Assembly: GCF_021290385.1 (NCBI RefSeq)
Contig: NZ_CP089928.1
Span: forward strand, 1,472,501-1,536,500
Reading direction: 5' to 3'
DNA: 64,000 nucleotides
DNA from: Microbulbifer sp. YPW16
GTDB lineage: Bacteria > Pseudomonadota > Gammaproteobacteria > Pseudomonadales > Cellvibrionaceae
Part shown: positions 1 to 10,468 of the stretch, one piece after another
How the letters are laid out: each line of letters begins with the position of its first letter
How positions within the stretch are numbered: position 1 is the stretch's first letter
Translations under genes and position numbers: made by a program
The notes under the pieces: model-generated
The model's input: the letters and a program-made list of their open reading frames with translations, nothing else
What the model was told of the DNA's origin: nothing
Database searches by the model: none

Positions 1-390
1 AGACTCCGCCGGAATCTCGCCTACCGAGGGCACTTCACCTGCGGCCTCGGATTCCACCTGCGGCACGTCGCTCTCCATTTCCGGCAGATCACTCGCCGGA
101 CCCTGCTGCTCTACTGCAGCCGGGATTTCAGGCAGGTCCGCGTCGACATTCGCCTCGGAAGCCTGCTTGGCCAGAATCGCCAGGCCAAAACTGGTTACGA
201 AGAACACAGTGGCCATGATGGCGGTCAGGCGGGAGAAAAAGTTTCCACTACCCTGGCTACCAAAAACCGTCTGGGATGCGCCGGCGCCAAATGAAGCTCC
301 AGCTTCGGCACCCTTACCCTGCTGCAGCAGGATCAGGCCAATAATACTCAGCGCTGTCAGGACGTGAAAGATTAAAACCAATTTTTCCAT
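1..390 (-). CDS. secG: Protein translocase subunit SecG (3' end outside window)
   Basis: SecG is the small auxiliary membrane subunit of the SecYEG preprotein channel. The frame opens at an ATG at 390 (MEKLVLIFHV) and stays open to base 1, so the C-terminus lies outside the window. Two membrane segments are visible, about residues 2-22 and 50-72, joined by a Gly/Ala/Ser-rich loop with the family's LLQQGKGAEAG and FGSxGSGNF motifs. After the second segment comes a long acidic, Pro/Glu-rich tail of at least 55 residues, longer than in E. coli SecG (110 aa in total). tpiA lies immediately upstream on the same strand, the usual gammaproteobacterial neighbour. Confidence 0.93.
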   Translation of the reverse strand, partial: MEKLVLIFHVLTALSIIGLILLQQGKGAEAGASFGAGASQTVFGSQGSGNFFSRLTAIMATVFFVTSFGLAILAKQASEANVDADLPEIPAAVEQQGPASDLPEMESDVPQVESEAAGEVPSVGEIPAES

Positions 391-467
391 TTTCAGGAAA
401 CCCACTGTTCGGGCGCCAGGCCCAATTATTCAATATTCCGCAGTTCGCCGCCAGTCAGCAGGGCCTA

Positions 468-1208
468 TTATCCCGCCGCACGACAAATGCCAGTAAACTC
501 TTTTGCATCGAGCGAGGCACCACCAACCAGTGCCCCATCGATATCCTGCTGCGCAAACAGCGCTGCAGCGTTACTACCCTTGACGCTACCGCCATAGAGC
601 AGTGGGGTCTCAACCCCAGCCTCACCCAGGCGCTCCCGGATAAAGCGATGTACTTCCTGGGCCTGCTCCGGAGTCGCGGTTTTCCCTGTACCGATGGCCC
701 ACACGGGCTCATAGGCAACCACTACACCACGCCAGCTCTCAGCTCCTGCATGATCCACCACAGCCTGCAACTGCGCACTGATCACGTCCAGTGTCCGGCC
801 GGCCTCACGCTCTTCGAGCGTTTCACCGACACAGAGGATGGGCACCAGGCCTGCGCCCTTTACCGCCGCAAACTTTTTCGCCACCAGCTCGCTGGACTCC
901 CCATAGAGAGTGCGGCGCTCAGAGTGCCCGACAATTGCATATCGGGCCCCGCAATCGCCCAGCATGTCCGCAGAGACCTCACCGGTAAAGGCTCCGGCCT
1001 CTTCCGCGCTGACGTTCTGGGCACCTACAGAGAGCTTTCCGGACCCCACCTTGCCGGCACTCTCAACCACCTGCATGAGGTAGGGGAAAGGTGGGCAAAT
1101 CGCCACATCGGCCACGACACCGGAAAGATCCAGTGCGGAAAAAAAGGCCCCGGCAAACGCCCGGTCGCCATTCATTTTCCAGTTGGCTACTACCAGCGGA
1201 TTCGGCAT
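468..1208 (-). CDS. tpiA: Triosephosphate isomerase
   Basis: Interconverts dihydroxyacetone phosphate and glyceraldehyde 3-phosphate in glycolysis and gluconeogenesis in the cytoplasm. The 246-residue product has the family's normal length. It begins MPNPLVVANWKMNG with the substrate-binding Lys of the NWKMN motif, carries the catalytic His in VGHSERR and the catalytic Glu in AYEPVWAIGTGK with the mobile loop following, and has the phosphate-binding LYGGSVK near the end. The ATG at 1208 was chosen because it gives the canonical N-terminus; an in-frame extension upstream has no homology. It sits between glmM and secG on the same strand. Confidence 0.97.
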   Translation of the reverse strand: MPNPLVVANWKMNGDRAFAGAFFSALDLSGVVADVAICPPFPYLMQVVESAGKVGSGKLSVGAQNVSAEEAGAFTGEVSADMLGDCGARYAIVGHSERRTLYGESSELVAKKFAAVKGAGLVPILCVGETLEEREAGRTLDVISAQLQAVVDHAGAESWRGVVVAYEPVWAIGTGKTATPEQAQEVHRFIRERLGEAGVETPLLYGGSVKGSNAAALFAQQDIDGALVGGASLDAKEFTGICRAAG

Positions 1209-1312
1209 GTGTGCTCCTTCAAGGGGCGCAAATCTTAGCGATATTGCCGCCAACATACAACCTTAATGTAACAGCGTTTTTCCCGGCGAGCCCGGCCCTC
1301 AGCCCGTGCGGA

Positions 1313-2665
1313 CTAACTGTTGCCGATGCGCGCCACGACTTCAGCAATACGCGCCGCCAGGGTCTCGACCTGGGTCCGTTTCTCGCCCTCCACCATGACC
1401 CGGATCAGGGGCTCAGTACCGGAGGGCCTCAGCAGTACCCGCCCGCGTCCCGCCAGCTCGGCCTCCACCTCGCTGACAGCAGTACGGACATCCTCGTGGT
1501 CCAGCACCCCGTCCCGGTGTGCCAGGCGCACGTTAATCATGTGCTGCGGTAGCATCTTCATACGGGTTTTCAGCTGATCCAGCGGCTCATCAAAGTCGGT
1601 GATGGCGCGCAGCGCCTGCAGGGCAGAAATTACGCCATCGCCTGTCGTGGTTGAATCAGCACAGATGATATGCCCGGAAGATTCACCGCCAAGCTTCCAG
1701 TCATTGGCGCTCATCTTTTCGAGAACATAGCGGTCGCCGACCTTGGCCCGCTCAAACGGGATCTCACGCTCGCGCAGGGCCAGCTCGAAACCGTAGTTAC
1801 TCATCTGGGTCCCCACAACCCCGCTGCAGCCACCCAGGAACTGCTGGCGATGTATCGCGATCAGGAACAACAACTGGTCCCCATCCACCAGCTCACCATT
1901 GCGATCGGCGAACAGCACCCGATCGCCGTCACCATCAAAGGCGATGCCCAGGTCGGCACCCTGCTCGCGTACCGTCTGCTGCAACAGGCCCGGCCTGGTG
2001 GACCCACAGTCGAGATTGATGTTGTGGCCATCAGGGCTCACTCCCACCGCGACCACCTCTGCGCCCAGCTCGCGGAATACTTTCGGCGCAATATGGTAGG
2101 TGGCGCCATTGGCACAATCGAGCACGATTTTCAGCCCCTCCAGGGAGAACCCCCAGGGAGTTGATGCCTTACAGAACTCGATATAGCGGGCTGCGGCATC
2201 GTCGATCCGCCAGGCTTTGCCCAGGTCCGCCGCAGTTTCCATCGGCAGATCCATGGCCGCCTCAATGTCCAGTTCCACCTGGTCCGGCAGCTTGCTGCCG
2301 TCGGCGCTGAAGAACTTGATGCCGTTATCCTGGTAGGGATTATGGGAGGCACTGATCACGATCCCCGCCCGGGCGTGGAATGTACGGGTCAGGTAGGCAA
2401 TGGCCGGGGTCGGCATCGGCCCCAGCAGGCCCACATCCACGCCCGCATTGATCAGGCCGGCCTCCAGGGCAGCCTCGAACATATACCCGGAAATACGGGT
2501 ATCCTTGCCGATCAGGATGCTGCGGTGCCCACCGCGCTTGGCGCCGACCATCTGCCCCAGTACCTTGCCGGCGGCGTAGCCCAGGCGCAGCATAAAGTCC
2601 GGGGTGATCGGTCCCTCACCAACCTGGCCACGAATACCGTCAGTTCCGAAATACTTTCTTGCCAT
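1313..2665 (-). CDS. glmM: Phosphoglucosamine mutase
   Basis: Converts glucosamine 6-phosphate to glucosamine 1-phosphate, feeding UDP-GlcNAc for peptidoglycan and LPS. The 450-residue product starts [13 protein letters not shown]. It has the phosphoserine loop with the catalytic serine in SASHNP (about residue 105), the metal-binding DGDGDR near residue 245, the sugar-binding GGESSGH near residue 328 and the phosphate-binding RPSGTEP near the C-terminus. All catalytic elements of the alpha-D-phosphohexomutase family are present. It lies about 75 bp downstream of folP, the same gene order as in many gammaproteobacteria. Confidence 0.97.
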   Translation of the reverse strand: MARKYFGTDGIRGQVGEGPITPDFMLRLGYAAGKVLGQMVGAKRGGHRSILIGKDTRISGYMFEAALEAGLINAGVDVGLLGPMPTPAIAYLTRTFHARAGIVISASHNPYQDNGIKFFSADGSKLPDQVELDIEAAMDLPMETAADLGKAWRIDDAAARYIEFCKASTPWGFSLEGLKIVLDCANGATYHIAPKVFRELGAEVVAVGVSPDGHNINLDCGSTRPGLLQQTVREQGADLGIAFDGDGDRVLFADRNGELVDGDQLLFLIAIHRQQFLGGCSGVVGTQMSNYGFELALREREIPFERAKVGDRYVLEKMSANDWKLGGESSGHIICADSTTTGDGVISALQALRAITDFDEPLDQLKTRMKMLPQHMINVRLAHRDGVLDHEDVRTAVSEVEAELAGRGRVLLRPSGTEPLIRVMVEGEKRTQVETLAARIAEVVARIGNS

Positions 2666-2740
2666 GCTTTTACATCTCTTCCATCTTTTTTAGGGACTAC
2701 CACAAGTGCCCCCTCTGGAGAATAACCCGGGGACCAGCGG

Positions 2741-3586
2741 CTAGTCGGGCCGGTCCACCAGTTGCTGCAACCTGAGAACATCCACCGTTGCCGCCACGTC
2801 GTGTACCCGTAGTATGCGGGCTCCGCGCTGCGCCGCCAGCATGGCCAGCGCCAGGCTCCCCGGCAGGCGCTCGCTAACCTCACGGCCCAGCAGGCGCCCG
2901 ATCATGGACTTTCTCGACAACCCTGCCAGCAGCGGGGTTCCCTCTGGCGCCACCCTTTCAAGCTCCCGCAACAGGGCTAGATTGTGCTCATCTGTCTTGC
3001 CGAACCCGAACCCCGGATCCAGGATCAGGCGGCTGCGGGGGATCCCGACCTCTTCACAGGCCTGCATCCGGTGCTGTAAATAACCTCTGACTTCAGCCAC
3101 CACATCACTGTATTCCGGGGCCTGCTGCATGGTGCCCGGCTGACCCTGCATATGCATCAGGCAGACTGGCAGGCCGGTGGCCGCCGCGGCTTCCAGGGCG
3201 CCGGGGCGCTCGAGGGCTCGCACATCGTTGAGCATTCCGGCGCCGGCTGCCGCTGCAGCTGACATCACCGCGGGCGTGCTGGTATCCACCGAAATCAGCG
3301 CCCCGAGCCGGCTGCTGATTGCCTCCACCAGCGGCACCACCCGATCCAGCTCCTGCTGTTCAGTCACAGGTTCCGCACCCGGGCGGGTGGACTCTCCGCC
3401 GATATCAATGATTGCCGCACCTTCCCGCAGCATCTGCTCGGCACGGGCCAGGGCCATGTCCAGGTCGAGGCTGCCCGAGCGATAGTAGCTGCCACCATCC
3501 GAAAATGAATCCGGCGTAGTATTGAGAACGCCCATCACCCGTGGAACGGAAAGGTCCAGGATTCGTCCGGCACACTCTAGCTGCAC
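2741..3586 (-). CDS. folP: Dihydropteroate synthase
   Basis: Condenses 6-hydroxymethyl-dihydropterin pyrophosphate with p-aminobenzoate in folate synthesis; the sulfonamide target. Motifs are GVLNTTPDSFSDGG at the N-terminus, DIGGESTRPGA for pterin pyrophosphate binding, a central ISVDTS, DPGFGFGK and GLSRKSM. I place the start at the GTG at 3586 (MQLECAGRILDLS). It follows a G-rich Shine-Dalgarno stretch and gives 281 residues, aligning end to end with E. coli FolP. A further in-frame GTG at 3628 has no ribosome site. glmM follows on the same strand; a terminator separates the gene from ftsH upstream. Confidence 0.95.
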   Translation of the reverse strand: MQLECAGRILDLSVPRVMGVLNTTPDSFSDGGSYYRSGSLDLDMALARAEQMLREGAAIIDIGGESTRPGAEPVTEQQELDRVVPLVEAISSRLGALISVDTSTPAVMSAAAAAGAGMLNDVRALERPGALEAAAATGLPVCLMHMQGQPGTMQQAPEYSDVVAEVRGYLQHRMQACEEVGIPRSRLILDPGFGFGKTDEHNLALLRELERVAPEGTPLLAGLSRKSMIGRLLGREVSERLPGSLALAMLAAQRGARILRVHDVAATVDVLRLQQLVDRPD

Positions 3587-3642
3587 GTTACCCCCCAGGT
3601 TTGTGGTTGAGGTAGCCCTGCCGGTCACAGCCGGCGGTTACC

Positions 3643-3672
3643 ATAAAAAAAACCAGGGCGAACCCTGGTTTT
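3643..3672 (-). terminator. Intrinsic terminator after ftsH
   Basis: An 8-bp perfect stem (AACCAGGG / CCCTGGTT) with a four-base loop lies between ftsH and folP. On the minus strand the hairpin is followed by a run of eight T, so it should end ftsH transcription and separate it from folP-glmM. Confidence 0.85.
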
Positions 3673-3689
3673 CGCTACCGCAATTGAAC

Positions 3690-5618
3690 TCAGTGCCCGT
3701 TCAGGGGCCCGCCGACGGGATTCCCCTCATCGGCTGACGACGGATCGCGGCTCTTGTCGGTATCGTCCGCCTGGCCACTGCCACCGGACCCGAAATCATT
3801 GTCGTGCCAGTCGCGGGGCGGCCGCACCTTGCGTCGTGCCATCAGGTCGTCGACCTGCTCCGCGTCCAGCGTTTCGTACTCCATCAGCGCATCCTTCATT
3901 GCCTCGAGGATATCGCGGTTCTCCTCCAGCAGCTTGTTCGCACGGTTGTAGCAGTCATCAATGATGCGGCGCACTTCCGTATCAATTTCGTTGGAGGTCT
4001 TGCCAGATACCGGGTTACCGGCGCCGGGCTGGCCACTCTCATCCTCACCGTAATGCAGCGGCCCCAGCTTCTCTGACAGGCCCCACTTGGTGACCATATT
4101 GCGGGCCAGCTCGGTGGCACGCTCGATATCATTGGAAGCACCGGTAGTCACACCTTCGGCGCCCAGGGTCATCTCCTCGGCAATACGACCGCCGAACAGC
4201 GAACACAGCTGCGACTCGATGGCTCGCTTGGAGATGCTGTACTTGTCCTCTTCCGGCAGGAACTGGGTCACGCCGAGGGCCCGGCCGCGGGGAATGATAG
4301 TGACCTTGTGTACCGGGTCATGCTCCGGCACCAGGCGACCGATAATGGCGTGGCCGGCCTCGTGGTATGCGGTGTTCACCTTCTCTTTCTCGCTCATCAC
4401 CATGGACTTGCGCTCGGCGCCCATCATGATCTTGTCCCGGGCGCGCTCGAACTCTTCCATGGTCACGGTGCGACGGTTGGCTCGGGCCGCGAACAGGGCG
4501 GCCTCATTGACCAGGTTGGCCAGGTCGGCACCGGAGAAACCCGGGGTACCGCGCGCAATGGTCTGAGCGGAAACCGTGTCGGCCACCGGCACCTTGCGCA
4601 TATGGACCTTCAGGATCTGCTCACGGCCGCGGATATCCGGCAGGCCAACGAACACCTGGCGGTCGAAGCGTCCCGGGCGCAGCAGTGCATGGTCAAGCAC
4701 ATCCGGGCGGTTGGTGGCGGCAATTACGATTACGCCCTCATTGCCCTCGAAGCCGTCCATTTCCACCAGCAGCTGGTTCAGGGTCTGCTCGCGCTCGTCG
4801 TGGCCACCGCCGACACCGGCGCCGCGATGGCGGCCCACGGCGTCGATCTCATCGATAAAGATGATACATGGAGCCTGCTTCTTGGCCTGCTCGAACATGT
4901 CCCGCACCCGCGAGGCACCCACGCCCACGAACATCTCCACAAAATCGGAACCGGAAATGGAGAAGAACGGCACCTTGGCCTCGCCGGCGATGGCCTTGGC
5001 CAGCAGCGTCTTACCGGTGCCGGGAGGGCCGGCCATCAGCACGCCACGGGGAATCGCGCCACCCAGGCGCTGGAACTTGGTGGGATCACGCAGGAACTCC
5101 ACCAGCTCCTGCACGTCTTCCTTGGCCTCGTCCACACCGGCCACATCGGCGAAAGTGGTCTTGATCTGGTCCTCGCCCAGCAGGCGGGCCTTGCTCTTGC
5201 CGAACGCCATGGGACCGGACCGGCCACCGGCTCCGCCCTGCATCTGCCGCATAAAGAACATGAACACGGCAATAATGATCAGGATCGGGAAACTGGCCAC
5301 CAGCAGCTGCTGCCAGATGCTGGGGGATTCCGGCTCGCGACCGACGAATTTCACGTCGTTGCGGACCAGCTCGTTGGTGAGCTCGTTATCGATGATCTGC
5401 GGCTGGATCGTCTTGAAGCGCTTGCCGTCAGCGCGCTCGCCGGTAATCACGAGGCCATCGACGACCACGCTCTCCACCTGCCCGGCCTGCACGTCGCTCA
5501 CAAATTCGGAGTAGCTGAGGGACTCATCCCTGGACTGCGGCTTGAAGTTCTGGAACACCATCAGCAGCACCGCCGCGATGATCAGCCACAGTACAAGGTT
5601 CTTTGCCATATCGTTCAA
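3690..5618 (-). CDS. ftsH: ATP-dependent zinc metalloprotease FtsH
   Basis: Membrane-anchored AAA+ protease that degrades misfolded membrane proteins and short-lived regulators. Two membrane helices (about residues 7-25 and 103-123) flank a periplasmic domain. Then come the AAA domain with Walker A GPPGTGKT (about 197-204), Walker [10 protein letters not shown] and the pore motif [11 protein letters not shown], and the M41 domain with zinc motif HEAGH. The C-terminal tail is Gly/Ser/Asp-rich. I favour the TTG at 5618 (M-NDMAKNL), about 7 bases after GAGGG, giving 642 residues. The ATG at 5609 and the GTG at 5627 are alternatives. rlmE lies upstream on the same strand, as in E. coli. Confidence 0.95.
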   Translation of the reverse strand: MNDMAKNLVLWLIIAAVLLMVFQNFKPQSRDESLSYSEFVSDVQAGQVESVVVDGLVITGERADGKRFKTIQPQIIDNELTNELVRNDVKFVGREPESPSIWQQLLVASFPILIIIAVFMFFMRQMQGGAGGRSGPMAFGKSKARLLGEDQIKTTFADVAGVDEAKEDVQELVEFLRDPTKFQRLGGAIPRGVLMAGPPGTGKTLLAKAIAGEAKVPFFSISGSDFVEMFVGVGASRVRDMFEQAKKQAPCIIFIDEIDAVGRHRGAGVGGGHDEREQTLNQLLVEMDGFEGNEGVIVIAATNRPDVLDHALLRPGRFDRQVFVGLPDIRGREQILKVHMRKVPVADTVSAQTIARGTPGFSGADLANLVNEAALFAARANRRTVTMEEFERARDKIMMGAERKSMVMSEKEKVNTAYHEAGHAIIGRLVPEHDPVHKVTIIPRGRALGVTQFLPEEDKYSISKRAIESQLCSLFGGRIAEEMTLGAEGVTTGASNDIERATELARNMVTKWGLSEKLGPLHYGEDESGQPGAGNPVSGKTSNEIDTEVRRIIDDCYNRANKLLEENRDILEAMKDALMEYETLDAEQVDDLMARRKVRPPRDWHDNDFGSGGSGQADDTDKSRDPSSADEGNPVGGPLNGH

Positions 5619-5911
5619 AGGGATCACCCTCTTGCTTTACTTAAACTGCCTCCGCACGGGTCCGGCTGACCCGCCGGGCTCAATCCCGGGGCCGGCACTC
5701 GCCGGCCGGCAGTCGCACTGCCCACACTGATTGCAGTGCCACCAGATCCAGTCACACCAGTATAGGTATGATAGGCATGTTGACCGCGTGTTCCGCTGCG
5801 CCACCACAGGGTCCGCTTATACCACAGACTGGGCATGTGGCAGAAGGGACCAGCCGGTCACGCAGCGCTTTTCCTATCGCATTTCCAGGGAAGCGCGGGC
5901 CTCTCCGGCAA

Positions 5912-6535
5912 TCAGCCGCCCTTGAAGCCTCGCGCCACCACATAGACCTCGCGCGACCGGGGGCGTGAGGCCCCGGGCTTACGGGTCACGACACTGCTGT
6001 AGCTGGCCCGCAGGTCCCGGATCAGCTGGTCAAACCCCTCGCCCTGGAAGACCTTGGCCACGAATGCGCCACCGGGTTTCAGCACCTCGCGCGCCATATC
6101 CACGGCCAATTCCACCAGGTACATGGCCGCCGGCTGGTCGACGTCCCTCACCCCACTCATATTGGGGGCCATATCGGAAATCACAAGGTCGGCCCTGGCA
6201 TCGCCCATATGCTCCAGCAAAGTATTGAGCACGGCTTCCTCGGTGAAATCACCCTGGACGAAATCCACCCCAGCGATCGGGTCCATGGGGAGGATGTCCG
6301 AGGCCAGCACGCGGCCCTTGTGACCCACCAGTTCCATCGCAACCTGCGACCATCCACCCGGCGCGGCGCCGAGATCCACAACCGTCATCCCGGGCTTGAA
6401 CAGGCGGTCTTTCTTCTGCAGTTCCTGCAGCTTATAGCTTGCCCGGGAGCGGTAGCCCTCCTTCTGCGATTGTTTGACATAGGGGTCATTGAAATGTTCG
6501 CGCAGCCAGCGGTGGCTGCTTTTGGATCGGCCCAT
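5912..6535 (-). CDS. rlmE: 23S rRNA (uridine-2'-O)-methyltransferase RlmE
   Basis: SAM-dependent methyltransferase (FtsJ/RrmJ) that methylates U2552 of 23S rRNA in the large subunit. The 207-residue product begins with the family's [14 protein letters not shown] and has the SAM-binding [15 protein letters not shown], an acidic SAM contact in LASDILPMD, and the catalytic-core SDMAPNMSG and AKVFQGEGF. It lies upstream of ftsH on the same strand and is divergent from yhbY, the classical arrangement around this locus. Confidence 0.96.
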   Translation of the reverse strand: MGRSKSSHRWLREHFNDPYVKQSQKEGYRSRASYKLQELQKKDRLFKPGMTVVDLGAAPGGWSQVAMELVGHKGRVLASDILPMDPIAGVDFVQGDFTEEAVLNTLLEHMGDARADLVISDMAPNMSGVRDVDQPAAMYLVELAVDMAREVLKPGGAFVAKVFQGEGFDQLIRDLRASYSSVVTRKPGASRPRSREVYVVARGFKGG

Positions 6536-6568
6536 CGGTTACAATGCCTGGTATCTAAACAGCTTTCG

Positions 6569-6641
6569 CAGGAGCGGCCCCGGGCTGCGATCGCGGGTCC
6601 GCTGACCCGACACCGATCGCGGCCCGGGGCCGCTCCTACAA
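6569..6641. repeat. REP-type inverted pair between rlmE and yhbY
   Basis: Two head-to-head copies of a G+C-rich element beginning AGGAGCGGCCCCGGG lie at 6570-6593 and, inverted, 6614-6637. They flank a short central hairpin and can fold into one long stem. The AGGAGCGGC core and the divergent pairing match the extragenic palindromic (REP/BIME) elements known in pseudomonads and relatives. Related single copies are at 62476 and 63114 in this window. Confidence 0.75.
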
Positions 6642-6682
6642 TCGGTATCCAGAATGGATACCCAGTGGTAATGGAGTATTGT

Positions 6683-6985
6683 ATGCCTTTAACTGCCGAG
6701 CGTAAAAAATCCCTGCGCAGCCTTGGCCACAACCTCAAGCCGGTCGTGACCGTCGCCGGCAAGGGACTGAGTGAAGGCGTGATGGAAGAGATCAACCGGG
6801 CCCTGGAGGATCACGAGCTGATCAAGGTCAAGTTGATGGTGGCTGACCGCGACCTCCGCCACCAGGTCATCACCGAGCTCTGCCAGCAGAGTGGCGCAGA
6901 ACTGGTGCAGGAGATTGGCAAGATCGCACTGATCTTCCGGGCGGCCGAGAAACCCAAGGCCCGCACCTCGAACCTGCTCCGCTGA
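6683..6985 (+). CDS. yhbY: YhbY family RNA-binding protein (CRS1-YhbY/CRM domain)
   Basis: A single CRM domain of 100 residues that associates with pre-50S ribosomal particles in E. coli. It starts at the ATG at 6683 (MPLTAERKKSLRS) after a GGAG ribosome site. It shows the family's AHxLKPVV-type motif (GHNLKPVVTVAGKGLSEGV) and the basic RNA-binding surface, ending in an IALIFRAAEKPK strand. It is divergent from rlmE, the standard neighbour, and convergent with the lipoprotein gene that ends at 6996. Confidence 0.93.
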   Translation: MPLTAERKKSLRSLGHNLKPVVTVAGKGLSEGVMEEINRALEDHELIKVKLMVADRDLRHQVITELCQQSGAELVQEIGKIALIFRAAEKPKARTSNLLR

Positions 6986-6995
6986 TTCCCCCTTC

Positions 6996-7400
6996 CTACC
7001 GGGCCGGCTCCTCGGGCACACAATTGACCTCCGCCAGCTGGCGGCGGTCGCCCCCGGGCAGGCGCTGCAGCCAGCAGTGGCCCTCTCCCAGCGACAACCG
7101 GAATCGGACAGGCTGAGACATTTCGCGCCCACCGAGATGGGGCTGGTCCAGGCTCCGCGGCGGATTGCGCTCGATGACCAGCAGGCTGCTGTCGGTAAAT
7201 GCAGTTTCCGACAGCGTCACCGGCACCCCGCCCAGGGCCTCACTCACCGCCCGCTGTAACTCGGCGCTACCAGCCTCGCTTATCCCCGTGCGCACCGCCG
7301 GCACGTCACCACCCTGGGCCGGGGAGGAATTGCAGCCGGTTATCCCAGCCACCAGCAGCAGGCCGGCCAGGGAGAGCCGTGAGGAGAGGAGGCACATCAT
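6996..7400 (-). CDS. Small hypothetical lipoprotein
   Basis: A 134-residue product with a lipoprotein signal: MMCLLSSRLSLAGLLLVAG leads to a lipobox whose Cys (ITGC) would be lipidated. The mature part is short with no family I recognise; it holds one more pair of Cys (GHCWLQ and VNCVPE) that could form a disulfide. The start ATG at 7400 overlaps the TGA of the S41 peptidase gene, so the two are probably translationally coupled, and it may serve that protease. The overlap and the signal peptide are seen; the link is inferred. Confidence 0.7.
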   Translation of the reverse strand: MMCLLSSRLSLAGLLLVAGITGCNSSPAQGGDVPAVRTGISEAGSAELQRAVSEALGGVPVTLSETAFTDSSLLVIERNPPRSLDQPHLGGREMSQPVRFRLSLGEGHCWLQRLPGGDRRQLAEVNCVPEEPAR

Positions 7401-8998
7401 CACATCCCCCCCAGAATACGGTTTTCCCGCCACATGGACTTGAAGACGCTCTGGCCGCCGGATCCCTGCAGTCGCACATCCTGGCTCACCACACTGGAAG
7501 TACCAGACGCGAGGCTTCCACTGCAGCTACCGGTCTCGATGTAATTGAGGGCAGTGGCGAAGCGCGCCTCAGAGGGGTCGCCCAGCGGGCTGGCAAAATC
7601 ATCGGCAACGGTGCATCCCGTCACGCCGGCACTGCCGGAACCATTGGGGACGAAGCCATCCGAGTACTCGCCAAACCCCTTGGCGTTCACGCCGGTGAAC
7701 TGGATGGTGAAATAGGTGGTACCGCAGTTATCAGTGGGGTAGAAGCCATAGGGCTTGCCGCAGGTCCGCTCGCCGATCTGCACCACCTGGACATCCACAC
7801 CTCGCAGCCCATTGATAATCGCCTCACTGGCTGAACAGGTGGCGCCACCGGTAAGGACATACACTCGCGGAAGGTCCAGGGACGGAAGTGGCTGCCCCTG
7901 GGGCAGCTCACCGCCGCTGCCGGTGACATCGATGAATGGCAGCGGATCCAGGGGCTGGCCGGAGACCGGGTTGATCTCCGGGTGCTTGTCGTTGAACACC
8001 ATCTGCTCGAACGTCATGCCGGTCGTGGGCACTTCCCCGGCGATCATGTAGGCCAGCTGGCTCGCCATGGTAAGCAGGCCACCGCCGTTGTAGCGCAGGT
8101 CCAGAACCAACTCGTCGACAGCCTGGGCGTCCAGGTATTCCACCGCCTCAACCAGCTGCTTCTCGGCGATGGCGATATGGTCATTGAAAAGCAAATAGCC
8201 GACCTTGCGCCCCAGCGCCGCCTCTTCCACCTTTACGAACTGCACCGGATCCGTCGCGTAGGCGCCCGCGGTCAGGGTGATGGTTTGCACGCTACCGTCC
8301 ACATACTCGAGCGTGAAGTCGTGCTCCTCACCGGCATTCTCCGGAAACAGGCCGGCATTCAGCGCCTCGATACCGGCATCGTCATCGGCGTTAACCAGGT
8401 CGACACCGTCCACCTCCAGCACCCGGGCACCACGCTCGGCGCCTGCCGGTTGTCCCTCCTGCTCCGTATAGGCGATCAACACCTCCCGCGGAGGACGCGA
8501 TTCCAGTACGGCCCACTGCAGGCCATAGCCCAGGAAGACACCCGACTGGGACTGCGCTACCCACTCCTCGGTGGACAGGTAAAAATGAAAGTTATCCTTT
8601 CGGGCACCACTGTCGGTCACCTCATTGGTAACGAGCAGGTCGAAGTACTCCAGCACGCCGAAGTCGGCCGGGTCACGGTCCTCGATCTCGTCGTACCACA
8701 GGTACAGGTCGTTGCTCCAGGAGCGCAGCCAGTTCTTCTCATCCAGCGCCGTACCCTGGACATCCGGGAAGTCACTGCCGGCCCGGGGCGACTCACAGCG
8801 GCTGGCATAAGTGTCGGCAGGCAGGAAGACTCCGGGCTCCCAGGTGCTGCCATCATCACTTCCGCCATCGACCGCGGCCGGCCCGGGGGAAGAGGAATCC
8901 CCTCCCCCACCGCCACTGCAACCGCCGGCCAGGCAGGCCAGGCTGAAAAGAAGTGACCGGGACAGGCCGGCCAGCGAGGGGGCGTTGGAGAATTGCAT
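7400..8998 (-). CDS. S41 family peptidase, lipoprotein
   Basis: Predicted envelope-anchored C-terminal-processing-type (S41) serine protease of 532 residues. The start MQFSNAPS leads a signal with a lipobox (LAGGC), then a Gly/Ser/Asp-rich linker. The middle has a PDZ-like stretch (GARVLEVDGVDL), the S41 core LDLRYNGGG and the nucleophile serine in TCSASEAI, followed by GERTCGKPYG, which may carry the general-base Lys. Several extra Cys (CxxxxxxxCGKPYG, TDNCGTTYF, TGCTV, GSCSG) suggest disulfides in the periplasm. The downstream lipoprotein overlaps its stop codon; pntB lies upstream. Confidence 0.85.
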   Translation of the reverse strand: MQFSNAPSLAGLSRSLLFSLACLAGGCSGGGGGDSSSPGPAAVDGGSDDGSTWEPGVFLPADTYASRCESPRAGSDFPDVQGTALDEKNWLRSWSNDLYLWYDEIEDRDPADFGVLEYFDLLVTNEVTDSGARKDNFHFYLSTEEWVAQSQSGVFLGYGLQWAVLESRPPREVLIAYTEQEGQPAGAERGARVLEVDGVDLVNADDDAGIEALNAGLFPENAGEEHDFTLEYVDGSVQTITLTAGAYATDPVQFVKVEEAALGRKVGYLLFNDHIAIAEKQLVEAVEYLDAQAVDELVLDLRYNGGGLLTMASQLAYMIAGEVPTTGMTFEQMVFNDKHPEINPVSGQPLDPLPFIDVTGSGGELPQGQPLPSLDLPRVYVLTGGATCSASEAIINGLRGVDVQVVQIGERTCGKPYGFYPTDNCGTTYFTIQFTGVNAKGFGEYSDGFVPNGSGSAGVTGCTVADDFASPLGDPSEARFATALNYIETGSCSGSLASGTSSVVSQDVRLQGSGGQSVFKSMWRENRILGGM

Positions 8999-9058
8999 TA
9001 TTGTTGTTCGCTCAGTTTTTCTGCCAGCCGGGTGGCAGAGCCACCCGTTCACCTGGAA

Positions 9059-10450
9059 TCAGCTGGAAAGCTTGCCCAGTACCGTCTGCAGGCTGTCTTT
9101 CGCATCGCCAAACAGCATACGGGCATTTTCCTTGTAGAACAGCGGATTGGCCACCCCGGCATAACCCGAGGCCATGGAACGTTTCAGAATTACCACTTTG
9201 CCCGCCTTCCAGCACTCCAGTACTGGCATGCCGGCAATCGGCGAGCCGGGCTTTTCCACCGCATCCGGGTTCACCGTGTCATTGGCGCCGATTACCAGCA
9301 CCAGATCGGTATCGGGAAAGTCGCCATTGATTTCATCCATTTCCAGGACGATGTCATACGGCACGTTGGCCTCTGCCAGCAGTACGTTCATATGACCGGG
9401 CAGGCGCCCCGCCACAGGGTGGATGCCGAAACGAACAGTCTTGCCCTTCTGCCGCAGCTTTTCAGTCAGGTCACTGACCGCCTGCTGCGCATGGGCCACG
9501 GCCATGCCAAAGCCCGGAACGATAATAATGCTGTCTGCCGCATCCAGGTCATCCGCCACTTCATCGAAGCTGGTCTCTACCACTTCACCGTCGACCTCGC
9601 CATCGCCCACTTCACCGCCGTCAGAGCCGAAACCACCCAGGATCACACTGATAAAGGAGCGGTTCATTCCCCGGCACATGATGTAACTGAGGATGGCACC
9701 GGAGGAGCCGACCAGCGCGCCCACCACGATTAACAGGTCATTGCTCAGCATAAAACCGGTGGCAGCCGCAGCCCAGCCGGAATAGCTGTTGAGCATCGAG
9801 ATCACCACCGGCATATCCGCGCCACCGATCGCCGCGATCAGGTGGATACCCAGCAGCAGGGCAATGGCCGTCATGATCAGCAGGTTAAGGACAGTGCCGG
9901 CACCCAGGTCTGCGGGAATAAACAGCCAGCCGAGGAACAGGCAGGCCAGTATTGCCGCCAGGTTGAGCCAGTGCCGCGCCGGCAGCATCAGCGGCTTGCC
10001 GCTGACGATTCCCTGCAGCTTGCCGAATGCCACCAGTGAACCGGTGAGGGTAATCGCACCGATAAAGATCCCCAGGAAGATCTCGGTGTTGTGCACGATG
10101 TGCTCGGCACCAGTCAGGTTCAGGCGCGGGTCCAGGAAGCCTCCCCAGCCGATCAGTACCGCGGCCAGGCCCACGAAGCTGTGCAGCAATGCCACCATCT
10201 GCGGCATCTGGGTCATGGCCACTCGCCGCGCCAGGAAGATACCGATCACCGCGCCGACGGCCATGGCAATAGCCACCATCCAGTAGGCGCCGGAGACGAT
10301 ACCCGCGATAGTGGCAATGATTGCCACCGCCATACCCACCATGCCGTAGATATTGCCCCGCCGCGCGGTCTCGTGACTGGACAGCCCGCCGAGACTGAGA
10401 ATAAACATCACCGCGGAGAAGAGATACGCCATCGAAATCATACCGTTCAT
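9059..10450 (-). CDS. pntB: NAD(P) transhydrogenase subunit beta
   Basis: Membrane subunit of the proton-translocating transhydrogenase that uses proton-motive force to reduce NADP+ with NADH. The 463-residue length matches the family. About nine hydrophobic helices fill residues 1-270. The C-terminal domain III binds NADP(H) with [10 protein letters not shown], then [20 protein letters not shown] and [11 protein letters not shown]. The gene follows pntA by 18 bp and has a clear GGAGAGGAG ribosome site, so the two form an operon. Confidence 0.97.
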   Translation of the reverse strand: MNGMISMAYLFSAVMFILSLGGLSSHETARRGNIYGMVGMAVAIIATIAGIVSGAYWMVAIAMAVGAVIGIFLARRVAMTQMPQMVALLHSFVGLAAVLIGWGGFLDPRLNLTGAEHIVHNTEIFLGIFIGAITLTGSLVAFGKLQGIVSGKPLMLPARHWLNLAAILACLFLGWLFIPADLGAGTVLNLLIMTAIALLLGIHLIAAIGGADMPVVISMLNSYSGWAAAATGFMLSNDLLIVVGALVGSSGAILSYIMCRGMNRSFISVILGGFGSDGGEVGDGEVDGEVVETSFDEVADDLDAADSIIIVPGFGMAVAHAQQAVSDLTEKLRQKGKTVRFGIHPVAGRLPGHMNVLLAEANVPYDIVLEMDEINGDFPDTDLVLVIGANDTVNPDAVEKPGSPIAGMPVLECWKAGKVVILKRSMASGYAGVANPLFYKENARMLFGDAKDSLQTVLGKLSS

Positions 10451-10468
10451 TGTTATTCTCCTCTCCAG

